A stretch of 64,000 nucleotides of DNA, from positions 122,609,225 through 122,673,224 of the forward strand of contig NC_068937.1 in assembly GCF_016801865.2 (NCBI RefSeq), given 5' to 3'. The notes under the pieces were generated by a model. The model worked only from the letters and a program-made list of their open reading frames with translations. It was not told the origin of the DNA and did not search any database. Of the stretch, positions 35,701 to 47,669 are shown piece after piece. Both the position numbers and the translations under genes were made by a program. This DNA comes from Culex pipiens pallens. Its lineage: Eukaryota; Arthropoda; Insecta; Diptera; Culicidae. Position 1 is the stretch's first letter. Each line of letters begins with the position of its first letter.

Positions 35701-35946
35701 GTGTTACCTAGAACAATTGAAATTGTCTCGTGATGAATGACAGTAAGTTTTGATCATGGATTTTTATATACATTGGAAACATATTTCTTGTTAAAAAAAT
35801 GACAAATAGTTTTAAGTCTTTTATTCCAGATTTAAGCCAAGGGTTCCCTTCGAATAAACCAATGTCAAACACGCACCGTCCAAAACCCACAACGGCAGTG
35901 CAAAACGTGAGCTGAACGCCAATAACGAATAAACAGTTTGAATTAA

Positions 35947-36195
35947 TTACACAAAACGAAACGTTGACGCTTGGAACGGAACGGTCGGGTTCGTCAAACA
36001 GGAAAAGTGCCCTTGGGGGATGCAAAATTTTCCACTTCCTGAAATGATGTACGGCAAAATTAAACAGTATCCAGATGTGGGGACTCCATCAAGTGCCTGC
36101 CGGTTGTTGGGGAGGAATAGCTTCATTTGCTTACACACAAATTCCTGAACACTGGCGACGGTGGCAATTGCTTCAGCTACCGCGACAAGTGCTAT
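35947..36195 (-). CDS. Short open frame, doubtful secreted cysteine-containing peptide
   Basis: ATG at about 36204 opens MTFIALVAVAEAIATVASVQ, which resembles a signal peptide. FVCKQMKLFLPNN, GYCLILPY and FCIPQGHFSC follow, to a stop at 35947 (about 85 codons). The cysteine pattern faintly recalls chitin-binding (CBM14) domains but lacks their full set. No splice sites or neighbours support it. It may be a gene remnant or a chance frame. Confidence 0.25.
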   Translation of the reverse strand: MALVAVAEAIATVASVQEFVCKQMKLFLPNNRQALDGVPTSGYCLILPYIISGSGKFCIPQGHFSCLTNPTVPFQASTFRFV

Positions 36196-36678
36196 AAAAG
36201 TCATCAAGAAGCTGCATAATGTGTTTACATCGAATCGGCTGTGACTAGCAAACTACTTGACAAAGGAAATTTACGCGATACGCGCTATCAAGCCTCTGTG
36301 ACAGAATATCAAAACTGTCCACGTGAGTCCACGAGCAGTGATGAGCAATGTGGGACTTGTTTGTTCGATAGTTTTGTATGAGACATCGCCTTAGAACAGT
36401 GTGCAGCAGAATGTCCCGTACCTGCAAGAATGCGACAAACACTGATTGCATCTATCGCCAATAAAGGTGCGCAGCAAACAAAACAACATGGCCGACATGG
36501 CGCAAACTGTCGCAAACTGTCAGTCTTTTGGTGAAATTCCACCCTGATGAATCGTTATTCAGCGAAAATCGGAGAGCACGTGGAAGGTGCTAAACGGATC
36601 GAAATGGTGCCAAAAAAGTGCTAACAAACGCGCTTATTCAAACTGGCGGCAGGAGCAGGGTGGTTCGTTATGGCAAGC

Positions 36679-36689
36679 GCCATTATGGC
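36679..36689 (+). promoter_or_regulatory. Recurrent word GCCATTATGGC (site 1)
   Basis: Exact copy, followed by AAACTGTCAAA. GCCAT is the core of Pho/YY1-type zinc-finger sites; binding is not shown. Confidence 0.35.
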
Positions 36690-36787
36690 AAACTGTCAAA
36701 AAAAAGTAAAAAATCGAAATTCTCTTTACACAATACGTCTCTCAATGTGTCTGCATTGCATTCTAGAGTGCAAGCATTATGGCAGCC

Positions 36788-36798
36788 GCCATTATGGC
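36788..36798 (+). promoter_or_regulatory. Recurrent word GCCATTATGGC (site 2)
   Basis: Exact copy within CAGCCGCCATTATGGC and preceded by a half-copy, GCATTATGGC. GCCGCCAT matches a Pho/YY1-like core. Confidence 0.35.
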
Positions 36799-38355
36799 AA
36801 AACTGTCAAAATCCACCCCACGTGCACGCGCACTGGCAACAAAATGCTACACAATCGCGCGCGCGTTAAGTGCAAGCGAAAGGTCAACCTTAATCGGCCG
36901 GCGTGTTGCAGTTCTGAAATAGCTCAAATTTCTATGGGAGGAAATGGCTTGCGATAAACTGGCAGCTGCCCTGCTGAGAGCGGAACAATATGGCTCGCGA
37001 GGGAAGAGCAATCTTGTTCTATAAGTGTAATGATGCGGGCAATTTTAAAGATGAACACCTGGGATTGAACTGTAATAGGCTTTCCTCGCGTGAAATGGAA
37101 GTTTGTTGTCCGTGCATGAGTGGCAATAAAAAAACATGATTATTTAAATTAAAGTAACTGACCTGTGCGAATCCATGATTGACACTTTTCTGTAATCCAA
37201 GATCTTTGTTCAACTGTCAAAAGTTTGGATTTTGATAATATTTTTCACAATTGCTTTTTCTCTATTGTTTTTGTTTTCGAGTTGAGAAATTTAAAACACT
37301 ACAATGACTTCTTGCACAGAGAGTCTGTTATCAGAACAACAGTCAGCAGAACATCTTAGTGCAGTTATCAGAACGCCCAACAAAGAAACACAAACGCACG
37401 CAAACACTTTGTATGGTTTCACATAATTTACACAAATTCAAACAAAGAACGTCCTTCGCCGCCAGTGGTCACTCCCAAACTGACCAGGGGAGCTCCACTA
37501 CGAGGCACCTGGACAAATGGGGGGACCCGAGATGATCTAGAACACGCGGCGGATCGTGTCCAGCTGTAGTAGTCAACAGTAGGCGATGAAAATGGGGAAT
37601 AAAAAATGTGCAAATTCTCTCACAACATGAGCAAACACAGACACGCTGGAGGCGATTAGTATTGGAGTGAGGGTGGTTCTATACAGAATTCTAAGTATTT
37701 AAATAAAGATTACTTTAAATCGTTGCAGCCAATTCTTGTCAAATTTATATCGCGTCAAATTACCAAGAAAATGTTAAACGTTTCACATGATTCATATCTG
37801 TACAACATACCTTTCTTACTTGTTTGAATAATTTTTTTCAGAAAACATTTAAATTTTAATTGTAAATATAGTGCAATGGTATAATTTGAAAAGGGTTGTA
37901 GTGAATGGTCAGGAAAGTCCCAAGTCATTTTTAAAATCAATCACACTTGCCACTTTACTGTGATTCGTACACATGCAGTCTAGAAAAAAAATATGAAAAA
38001 CTAGCAGCAATGCATTTTCCACACGTTTTCCCCGTTTGTTCAGCAGATTGTGTCGTCAGAAATGGCACATTAAGGCTACCAACGATTATGACGCTGTTTG
38101 CGGGAGTGTTTTGCTTAAACTGATGATGCGATAAGCGTTCAGGATTACAATTTAAGCAATTGATTGTAATAGAATGGGTGTTAAACATATGTTTATCTAT
38201 TTAATGAGTGTTTTTTTTTATTGATACAATTTGTACCCAACCAAACCAACTAACAAACTGTTGTTAGACTCCAAAGGTGATTTCTATTTTTGTTTTCAAG
38301 AATTGCAACCACAGTGCTTTCTTTATCGCCAAATCTAAATAATGTGTATTGTAGG

Positions 38356-39728
38356 AATCTATGACATTTCCCCGAAACCCACATTCCCGAAAAGACATTT
38401 CCCCGAATGCCACATCTCCGAAAAGACACTTTCCCGAAATGTCATTTACCCGAAAATCATTTCCCCGAACAATCCATTTCCCCGAATGACCACATCCCCG
38501 AATGGCGACCTCCCCTAAAAACCATTTTCCCGAATGGCCACTTCCCCTAATTTTCCACACGGCCACGGCCATTTCCCCGAACGCCACTTCCCCGAACCCG
38601 GTCAGGCGGGTATGCCCGTTGCCCAGAACCACGCGCGCGGTTCTGGACAACGGGCATACCCGCCTGACCGGGTTCGGGGAAGTGGCGATCAATGAAGTAT
38701 CATGTCCACAATTGAACGTTCAAAAAATTCCGAGATTTTTACGAGCGTTTTATTCCAGCTCCACTTGAGTTTCTCCCAAATCCCAAATTTTGCGTTACGT
38801 AATAAAAGAACGCTCCCTTATTTCTAATGAACAAATCTAAATAGCTGCGTGCCGCTTAATTCATTTGCCTATTTTTCTCATTTCGTCGCATTCGAGCTAA
38901 CTTGTCGTACGTCGATTTTGGGCCAAATTGAATTAAGAAAGCCATTTTGTGCAGCTCACATTGCCCAAAACTCGATTTCAATTTTGAGATATTCAATAAA
39001 AACCGAAAAATTTTGTCTCGTGCTAACTTGACACACTCTGAAAATTGCTGTAAGTGAGACAACTGGCCAAAGAGGTTTCAGATCAGAATGCGTTTGACAC
39101 ACGTACATGCCCGACTACCGTAAACGATTGTAATTATAACTCGGGACCTCAGCAACCAAATTCAAACAAATTTCAGGACAATGCACAGAATGGTCAACAA
39201 AATAAAACATGACAAAAACAAAATATAAATTGTGCTTTGCTGAAAATTGTCCGATACAAAAAAAAATCTTTTTTATTGAACATGGATGATCTCAAAACCT
39301 CGCTTTCTTGAAGTTTCCGCGTGGTTTATGAATACGGTCATTTGTTTTTTTTTTCATATTTAAAAACACACGTAGGAGAATTTAATATTAAGGTCATACT
39401 TTTGTAAAAATATCCCTAAAAAATAATTTAGTTTATATCTAAGTTAATATCATTCGGGAAAATGGAACTTTCGGGGAAATAACCATTCGGGTATATGTAA
39501 ATTCGGGAAAACGGCAGTTCGGTAAAATGGGCATTCAGGTAAATGACCTTCGGGGATATGGAATTTTCGGGAAAATGATTTTCGGGGATGTGGAAATTTC
39601 GGGAAAATGATTTTCGGGGAAATGGCACTTTCGGGGAAATGATTTTCGGGAATGTGGAATTTTCGGGGAAATGATTTTCGGGGATATGGGATTCGGGAAA
39701 GTGGGATTCGGGAATATGGGATAAAACC
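38356..39728. mobile_element. Foldback-like element with CCCCGAA repeat arms
   Basis: The left arm (38364-38600) is made of about fourteen imperfect short units of the type ATTTCCCCGAA. The right arm (39450-39722) has similar units in the opposite orientation (TTCGGGGAAAT). GTATTGTAGG occurs on both sides (38346-38355 and 39729-39738), a plausible 10-bp target duplication of the size made by Mutator-like elements. There is no transposase. The element type is inferred from structure only. Confidence 0.65.
38582..38687. repeat. 106-bp near-perfect hairpin
   Basis: Arms of 53 bp starting CGCCACTTCCCCGAACCCGG are inverted copies with two mismatches by eye and no spacer beyond CGCG. The transcript or single strand would form a very stable stem. 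It sits at the inner edge of the left CCCCGAA arm. Confidence 0.9.
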
Positions 39729-40027
39729 GTATTGTAGGGTTAAAATATTGTTTCATTATGTGACGTTCACAATGTATATATCTCACTTTTTTTTTGCTTC
39801 AGTGACAACAAGTTTCTACAAAAAAAAATCTTCAAACGCTTTTTTTTTTGCTATAAAATACAAACCTTTACTTTTTCCAGAAAAACATACACAAATCCAA
39901 AGTATCCTTAACAATACTTTTACAATTTCCTTGAAAATAAACTATAGTTTAACTTTCACTTCACGATCCTGGACCACGCCTTCCCGGCTTGGGTTGTCAA
40001 CCGAAACTGATGCTGTGGTGCCGAGGT

Positions 40028-40038
40028 GCCATAATGGC
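40028..40038 (-). promoter_or_regulatory. Recurrent word GCCATTATGGC (site 3)
   Basis: Exact copy on the - strand (GCCATAATGGC on +). Confidence 0.3.
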
Positions 40039-42306
40039 CGATCGCGGACCCAGATTCAACCGCGGCATCATCCTCAAGGCTTATCTGCGCTGATAATAGA
40101 GGATGCTCTATCTCCGTCACACTTGCTCGTTATTAATGGTTAACGGCTAATTAAGTGAGATTTAGAAAAGACGATTTGTTTGAATTTAAAGGGGGAAATG
40201 GGGCAATGTGGAAAAAATAAGAAATACTACACAGTCTTACAGAAGCTCATTTCTTCTTGACAAAACAACCTCGTAGGAAAATTTTTCCGTTGCCGAAAGG
40301 CAAACATTTTAATTTAAATATTCCTTAAAGATCCCGCAGGATCATGTATGCCTAAAGCTTTTATCAGTTTAGAAGAGATTTTTAGTCTGTTGGAATCCTG
40401 TTCGGATTTCATAAATTGTTTTGCTGAAAGATCTAATTGTAGGCAGTTTTTAAGTTTATGATTATAATAATTTTAAAGTTTAAAAAAATGGAATTTGTTT
40501 CACCCAAATTCCCTTTCAAGGCGCCGGAACAGATTAAAAATAAAGAAAATATCATCTCTTATCACCCCGATCGATCCCAACTAATCCCGGAATAGAGTGA
40601 CACATGAGAATGACCCAAAAGGTTAGTAGAAAAAAATAAGACAGCCGTCACGAGTGATAAGGGCTCAAATGACTAATTTTCCATACAAAAAAAAATACAT
40701 TTAAGATTAAAGCGAGCTTCTAATGCCACTAATTACAAAATCGATGCCGGCCATTTGTTTAACGCTGGTGTGTACATTGCAACTGCTCTCGACTCAGTCA
40801 ACGTCATCGTTTTCACGGAGAAACGCATCCCCGCTTCACTGTTTATATTTACAAAACGGAGCGCTGTTTATTTAATTGTGTTGCATTCAACGATGTTTTC
40901 CGATTGCGCCATTTCTCTTGGGCGCGTCACTTTGATGGATGCCATGCATTTTTCACCTTGGGTGCTGCAGTGAAGGACGAAGCAACATTAGGGCAAGAGG
41001 AACCCGATGGAGACGCGCGATGGTTGACAACAAACAATAAGGTTAAGCCCATGACATATTATGGCAACCGCCATTATGGGATCTCTTAGCAGTTATTCCA
41101 CGTCAAATGTAAAATAATAAAAGTTGGAATTTTGACAGTCTGGAACGCATGAATAACCCCATTATCGGTTTCCCGCACGGGTGAAATGGAAATTGTTGCA
41201 CATGGTTGAAGTTGGAAATTTTACAACTTATCTTAATTTATGCTAAATTTCAAAAATTTAAACAACAATCTAAAGCAAACCGGTTTAGAAACTAAAGATA
41301 AACTAAAGGTACGACGGAAAGCGGTTTCAATTAAAAATATATATATATTTTTTTCTGTTCTAGAATTTAACGATATTTTGTTTATTATGTATGACTTTAA
41401 AATAAGTACACAACGGTTATAGAAGATTTACAAAAAAAAAGATTTTTTTTGGTTCGTCCACAAACAATCTCATGTTGGTAAACAAACGACGCCATATTGC
41501 CAATGTTGTTCGGTAGCATATATCAGGCCATCGCCGGGGCTCTGGTTATTCAACGTCAAATATAATAATATAAATTTAATAATAAAAGTTATAATTTTGC
41601 TGAACTAATTTGAAATACAATTCATCGATGAATAATACAGGATACTCACTTGGCCACGCGTAGATCGGTGAAACGTGATTCGGAAGTTGAGGTGCAAACA
41701 AATCGAAAAATATTTGCTCAATAAATAGCGGTCGCGATTCGATAAGACAGGTTGAAGTGATTTCTTAGCAAATGACAAACAAAGATTTTTCATAGTTTCA
41801 TTCAGTTTCGTTTATTTCCAGCATTTCATGGCGCCGCGGGCTTGAGTTTGGACTAACCTCTTTTTTTCTGGGAGTATATAGTGTATAGCTGTACGTTTAG
41901 TTATGACTAATATAACAATCCTTGCGGTTACATCTTGCTTTTCATTCTGATCAATTTTTGCTAAATATTTTAGTTTCCAACATTATGGTTTATTTGTATC
42001 TGTCATGAAACACTATAGTCCTGCGCGAACAGTTGTATTTGGACGAACAAACAACAATTTAGAACCACTAATATCTTCACCCAGCCATGCACACACGCAC
42101 ACACGTAAGTATTGCTGTGTAAATATATGCTTATGTTTTGTAAATATGGCTTCCACACATTTTGTCCTTTCCGCAAGATGGCGTCACACGTATGCGCAAA
42201 GCGTTTGGCCAAGATGGCGCCCAAAACCGTAACCGACTGCCGACTCCTCGAAATGATATGGCACTTAACAAAATTTCTAGATAATTCCTAATGCGAGCGA
42301 AATGAG

Positions 42307-42328
42307 CGGGAACCTCGCGAGGTTCCCG
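42307..42328. repeat. 22-bp perfect palindrome
   Basis: CGGGAACCTCG and CGAGGTTCCCG are exact inverted halves with no spacer. It could be a dimeric protein site or a repeat remnant. Confidence 0.7.
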
Positions 42329-42952
42329 AAACGAATCTCGGAATATGCTGTCTGAGAGAGGTATTTTCATCGTTTTTTTGTTTCAGTGCTTGATTGTTTA
42401 GTGGTTTGTATTATTATTTTTTGTTTGAGTTTCATTATAAAAATAAAGGGATGATATGGTCTAATCGCTGTTTGGACACCTCTAGGTTCGGTTATTTGAG
42501 TAATTTGGTTGACTAAGAACACACCCATGTTATGTTTTTTTTTGTTCTGTATTTTTTTTCTTATTTTATTGTACTGCATGCATTAAACTAGCTAGACTTT
42601 TCATTAGTTACAATTTGGAGAAAAATAGTAAAACATTTACACTGTAGTACTTATAATTTAACGAATTTGCTTTGCACATGCATCGAACAAACTAAAATCT
42701 AACACCTGAAACATTGGAAGGGATGTTGCTACTTGATGTAACTATGGCAGAAAATTATAACAACATAATTTTGCGCCCGGGCTTCCAGAAGGTGGGTGAT
42801 TGCTTCCAATTGACTCTCTGTTCTTACCGACGTAAAACAAATATGTACAAACACGAACTTACAGTCGAAAATCTCCTAATAAAACATAGAAATCTTCACA
42901 AATAAAGCGTTTCCCGTGTATGCGTGCGTTAGTCATTGAGACTGCATCGAAA

Positions 42953-45900
42953 TTACTTTGCTCCAAGCAGAGCCTGAATTTCTGCGTTGGTCTTGCCCTT
43001 AGTTTCCGGAACCTTGAAAAACACGTACAACGTGCCGACCGCCATCCAAAAGCCGAAGAACCAGAATGTCCAATCGGCTCCCAGCGTTTCCTGCATCGTT
43101 CCAAAGGTCTTGGTGACCAAAAATACCAACGACCAGTTGAACATGACCGTCAGGGCCGAAGCTAGCCCTTTCACGTCTGGAGCGCACAGTTCACCCATCA
43201 TCATCCACGGAATCGGTCCAAATCCGAGCGAGAAGCTGATAATGAACAGGACCACCGAAGCCAACGGGAGCCAACCGATTCCGGACACGTCAGCCTTGTC
43301 GGCTTGCAGCTTGAAGTACACTCCGAGGACAACCAAACATGATCCCATAATGAAACTGCTCTGCAGCAGCAGAATCCGGCGACCGGCCTTATCGATCAGC
43401 ACTGAAGACACAAAGGTCATCAACACCTGAACGACACCGACCACAATACCGCAGATAGCTGGATCCATGGTACTGCCGGCAGACTGGAAGATTGGCACCG
43501 TGTAGAAAATGACCGCGTTGATACCCGAAAACTGCTGGAAGAACATCAACAGCAGCGCGATGAACAGAGCATTACGGTTGACGGCCTTGGTAAACAGATC
43601 CGACACCTTGGCTTCGCCCTTGACCGCATCCAAATCACTCTGAATGGCCTCAACGGCATTCTGCGTATTGCAATTTGGCCCCCAGAACCACTTCAAAGCC
43701 ACAGCCGCCTCACTGCGTCGACCCTGAAAAAAAGCAACTCGTTATCTACCAAAAAACTTGACCAACTAACCGCGCTCAAACTCACCGTTTTCACCAAGTA
43801 GGTGGGACTCTCCGGCACGATGAACATCGCCACAATCAGAAGCGCCGGAAAGACGGCACACATCACGCTCAGCAACACCCAGGAAACGTACGGACCGATA
43901 GCGTACACAAACAGAATTCCGACCGTCAGGAACAGCTGGAAGAACGCGCCCAATGCTCCGCGAATCGAAATTTCCGCAAATTCCGAGATGTACATGGGTG
44001 CCACAACGCACGATGCTCCCGTTGAGATACCTGCGAAGAAACGCGCGAATTATAGCAACGCCGACGCCATTATGGCAAGCAAAACAGTCCCAACATACCG
44101 ATCAGAAACCGGCCAGCGTACAGCATTCCGGCACCATTGGCGAAGATGATTAAAGCCCAACTCAGCAGGTACGGCAAGGCCAGCGACATGGTTGTGTACT
44201 TCCGACCGATCTTCTCGGCGAGGACACCCGCCGGGAGCGCTCCGAGAAAGGCGCCAATGGCCAGGAACGAGCCGACCCATGATCCTGAAAATGGAGACAC
44301 GTGAGTAAAATTGATTTTTTATTGATTAGATTGCTGAAGATATTGGACAAACACACTCGAAACTAGTTTTTATTGCTCGTTTCGCCACTTCAGGGCACGT
44401 TTGCACGGCCTAGGCTTAAGGGCATTCCAAGGGGCGATTAAATTGTAGAACTCAAGTTGATTGGTTTATTGTTCTGGGATCTGTTTACTTTCGGGCCGCA
44501 CAAACAGTTTAAACTGAAGTGAGAGCTAATATTTCGAGAACAAATTGTCTCAACGATTAGCAGTGATTGAGTGCTTTCAAGAGTCGCCATAATAGCGGTC
44601 GTAAATCATTTGACAACATCTCCAGAAAAATGGTGCCGCTGCAAATAAAGCGATTGGAAAGCACGCAATAGAATAAATACCGTAAACTGGGGTCAATTGG
44701 GACATAAGGGGCGAATAGGGACAGCAGTTTTAACCATGTTGGAGCACTAAATTTTGATTTTTCTGGTTGGTTTCGGTTAGAACAGACTCAGGCCAACAAA
44801 ATGTGTACATCCATTTCCAAATTTAAAAGCTTTACGTGCTCTAAAAACTGCTGTCCCTATTCAGACTGTAGTCCCGATTCACCCCAGATTACGGTAATCC
44901 ATATTATTTAGTATGCACTCCAGCTTTGGCCGCTTCCATTATCATCAAGGAAGTTAGCAAATTCAAGTGCGTATAAATTGACACCGGGACCCGTGGAGTA
45001 GGGGTAAGCGTGGTTGCCTTTCACCCAGTCGGCCTGGGATGGATCCCAGACGGTCCCGGTGGCATATTTCGAGACGAGATTTGTCTGATCACGCCTCCTG
45101 TCGGACGGGGAAGTAAATGTTGGTCCTGGTCTAACCTAGAGGGTTAGGTCGTTTGCTCAATACAGGTGTAGGAGTTGTCCCCTGGGTCCTGCTTCGGTGG
45201 AGTCGCTGGTAGGCAGTTGGACTAACAAATCCAAAGGTCGCGTCAGGTCAATGCTGTAGAGCGAATAAAAAAGGTATGAAGAAGAGCGCTTGCAGCAATA
45301 GCTTAAATCCGAATATATAATTACATAATTCCATTAGAGATCAACACAAAAACAAACAAAGATTTAAGGTTGAATTTAAAACTTATATTACAAAATAATG
45401 TCAAATTTTTCTCAAACCATAAGGTGTAAAACACTGTCACTCATAAACCAAGCCTCCTTGTGGCCTTTGCGTCCATTTTAATCAAGTAAAGTACGGTATA
45501 ATCTACCAATTGGACAAGCTGCAAGCTTCCTTTTCAGAGGCTTGTCCACCGCGTTGCCGCCGGAGAAGCGAAATGCAAATATTGACGCCGTGTAAATGAA
45601 TACTTTACGCCGCCCTTTCGTATCCCGTTTCCCTTCAATGGAACCCATTTTAATTTATGATCTCCATTAAAAGTCAAGCGAGTGCTGCTACGACAAACAT
45701 CTATTTAAAGTAGCAGAGGATATCCATTTCGTTTAAGTGAGATTGCTGTCAATGTCAACCCTTTTCTGATTACAGAAGAAAACGAATAATTTCCTATCAT
45801 TAAAATTTAATTTTGCCTAAGCGCAATCAGGTAACGGCTCGTTTAAAAAATCATATTTAGAATAAACATCGTTAAAAACTTTTATAAAATTGTATGGCAG

Positions 45901-47669
45901 AGGGTTACCCCACGGGAAGTGTTTAAATTTAGTACACGTTGGCCCACTTAATCGTGATGATGATCTGACGCATGGAGCCAAAGTGAAATATCGAAACTGA
46001 CAGTCTCCTGCGGTTGCCCACCAGTGGTACATCGATGGATGTTAATTGGCGGTAATTACTGGTACAAATTAGTAGCTTGGCAGAAATAAACTCGTTGACT
46101 AGCGCGCACGACAAATGACGAGGCGGGCCATGAAGTAAGTGAAAGATTAGCGCTTAAACTCGCTAATAATTTAATTAGTCTTGGAAAGAGTGAAAAGAGC
46201 CTCACTTTTTGGCAACCTAACCTATATTGACGTTCCGCTGTGAATAAAACCTACCAACGCCATTATGGCAACCACTGCAAAATCGCACAATAAACGTCAA
46301 CGCCAAGATGTCACGCCACAAAGTGACTAAAACCAATCGCCCACCGGCTCATCAAAGACCAAATTTCTCCTGACCCGTACAAATTGACCTTTTCGTCCTC
46401 CTTTTCCCGCAGACCCAATAAAGTTGAGTATCGCGCGATGAATCGGCGTGATCGAATAATTAGAACGCGCGGTCGCCGCCGACGAGAGTTTTGAACTCTC
46501 TGGGCTGCTGTTGACGGCGGTTCAAACCGGAATTTGCCTGGCCGGACGGAGGCTGACTAATGGTGGACGCATTTGTCTTTGTTGAACCTCCCGCACATGG
46601 CGCGACTTGATAAATGCAAGATTAATTGAAGCTCATTAAATCTCGTCACCGCGGTCACAGGCCAATTAGACGTCTGGGCAGGTTCGGTGGATGGAGTGAA
46701 GGCTCTTTATTGGAATATCTTTGCGGGATTCCTGTGCGGTTGCTACCGTGGTGTAGGGTTGTCATGCGGGTGAGTTGAGTTCGGGGTAATTGATATGATG
46801 TTTTGGGACTGGGGTATAAGTAAAACATTGGTATTGCCATAACAGAGAAAAATGTCTCAAGCCAACCCTTGATGTCTTAGCAGATTCCCAGTTAACTCAA
46901 TCTTAATTCTGAAACGGAATCCAATTAGTATCGTATACAAATTCCATTTCAGAATTCGGATTGATTTGACTAGGAACCAGCTCAAAACCAGAAAAATGTC
47001 AAAACGACACATTTACAGCGGTACTGTTTACGACAATTCGTTAATAGCTTGCTTCCATCAAATTATCAGTGAATTGAAGCCTCTTAAGAAGCAGCTTATC
47101 TTTCACGTTGCTAATTTCAATGCCAAATCGCTTATTGCCAATCCATAAATGCACAAATCACGAATTGTCCGAGTGATTCAAAGGACTATAGCCAGATAGG
47201 CTCCCCACGCTGTCATTGCGTCACTAATCTGTCTCAACGATTCGGAAATACGTTCGGTAACAAAATTACAAACGATCCGATAAGCCGTATCGTGTGCTTT
47301 CTGGAACAATTCCACCGCTAAGTCCAACGATCGATCTGAGGCCTTACGGTGGCGACTGATTGATAAACGCATACCTTCTTCTGCCGTAATTGTAAATCCA
47401 TCTGTGCTATTGCTGGAGGTCGTTCCATTTTCAACAACCGGGGTCAGCTGGGACAGCACCGGGGATGTCCACCCGAGGGCAGTTCCTGCACTGATGGCGG
47501 CAAACGACACTGAAAAGAATGGCGATGTTTGATTTATAAAGTTCAGACAACGAAGGTTCAACTCACCTCCAACACCGGCTACAAACTGCATCAGCTTTGT
47601 GTTGGACGCTTGACCCTCCGGTGGGTCGTACAGCATGGGGTTCGTGACCCCTGGGCCATTGTTACTCAT
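42953..47669 (-). CDS. Sugar porter 4 (Tret1-like, major facilitator superfamily)
   Basis: The most divergent of the four porters. CDS is 47567-47669, 47375-47509, 44099-44284, 43786-44030 and 42953-43723 (479 residues). It starts MSNNGPGVTNPMLYDPPEGQ. The first intron (47510-47566) is phase 1 before VSFAAISAGTALGWTSP; it is 57 bp, a multiple of three, and has no stop. The second is 3.1 kb and holds a MITE and a SINE. The last two are 68 and 62 bp. Joined motifs include EEGSWVGSFLAIG, EKIGRKYTT, AGRFLIGISTGASC, PESPTYLVKTGRR, QQFSGINAVIFYTVPIF, IDKAGRRIL, GFGPIPWMMMGEL and PETKGKTNAEIQ. Three intron positions are not shared with porters 1-3. Substrate is a sugar by family; which one is unknown. 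Confidence 0.9.
44066..44076 (+). promoter_or_regulatory. Recurrent word GCCATTATGGC (site 4, inside a porter 4 intron)
   Basis: Exact copy inside the 68-bp intron 44031-44098, about 10 bp from the middle, so it would be in pre-mRNA as well as DNA. Confidence 0.3.
44680..44894. mobile_element. 215-bp TA-flanked MITE
   Basis: Ends CCGTAAACTGGGGTCAATTG and, inward from the right, CCGTAATCTGGGGTGAATCG, flanked by TA (44678-44679 and 44895-44896). AACTGCTGTCCCTATT and its inverted partner lie further in. The outer CCGTAAAC..GGGGT resembles the larger elements at 2006 and 13953. It lies in the long intron of porter 4. Confidence 0.85.
44982..45262 (+). mobile_element. tRNA-derived SINE
   Basis: GGAGTAGGGGTAAGCGTGG looks like an A box region and GGGATGGATCCC a degenerate B box, about 35 bp apart. 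CACCCAGTCGGCCTGGGA lies between them and GACGGTCCCGGTGGCA follows. I recall a Culex SINE family with this head. The tail is AATAAAAAAGG. No clean target duplication was found. It is inserted in the long intron of porter 4. Confidence 0.65.
46259..46269 (+). promoter_or_regulatory. Recurrent word GCCATTATGGC (site 5)
   Basis: Exact copy in the long intron of porter 4, followed by AACCACTG. Confidence 0.3.

Larger units (their letters stand above)
36210..38345. other. Intergenic spacer with two GCCATTATGGC sites
   Basis: No gene recognised. The spacer holds two exact GCCATTATGGC words, both followed by AACTGTCAAA or AAACTGTCAAA, and a GCGCGCGCG run near 36858. Confidence 0.45.
39739..42952. 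other. Intergenic and 3' flank of sugar porter 4
   Basis: No gene recognised. It contains one GCCATTATGGC word on the - strand (40028-40038), a near-copy at 41069-41079 and a 22-bp palindrome at 42307-42328. TTTATT near 42562 (AATAAA on the - strand) may end the porter 4 transcript. Confidence 0.45.
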
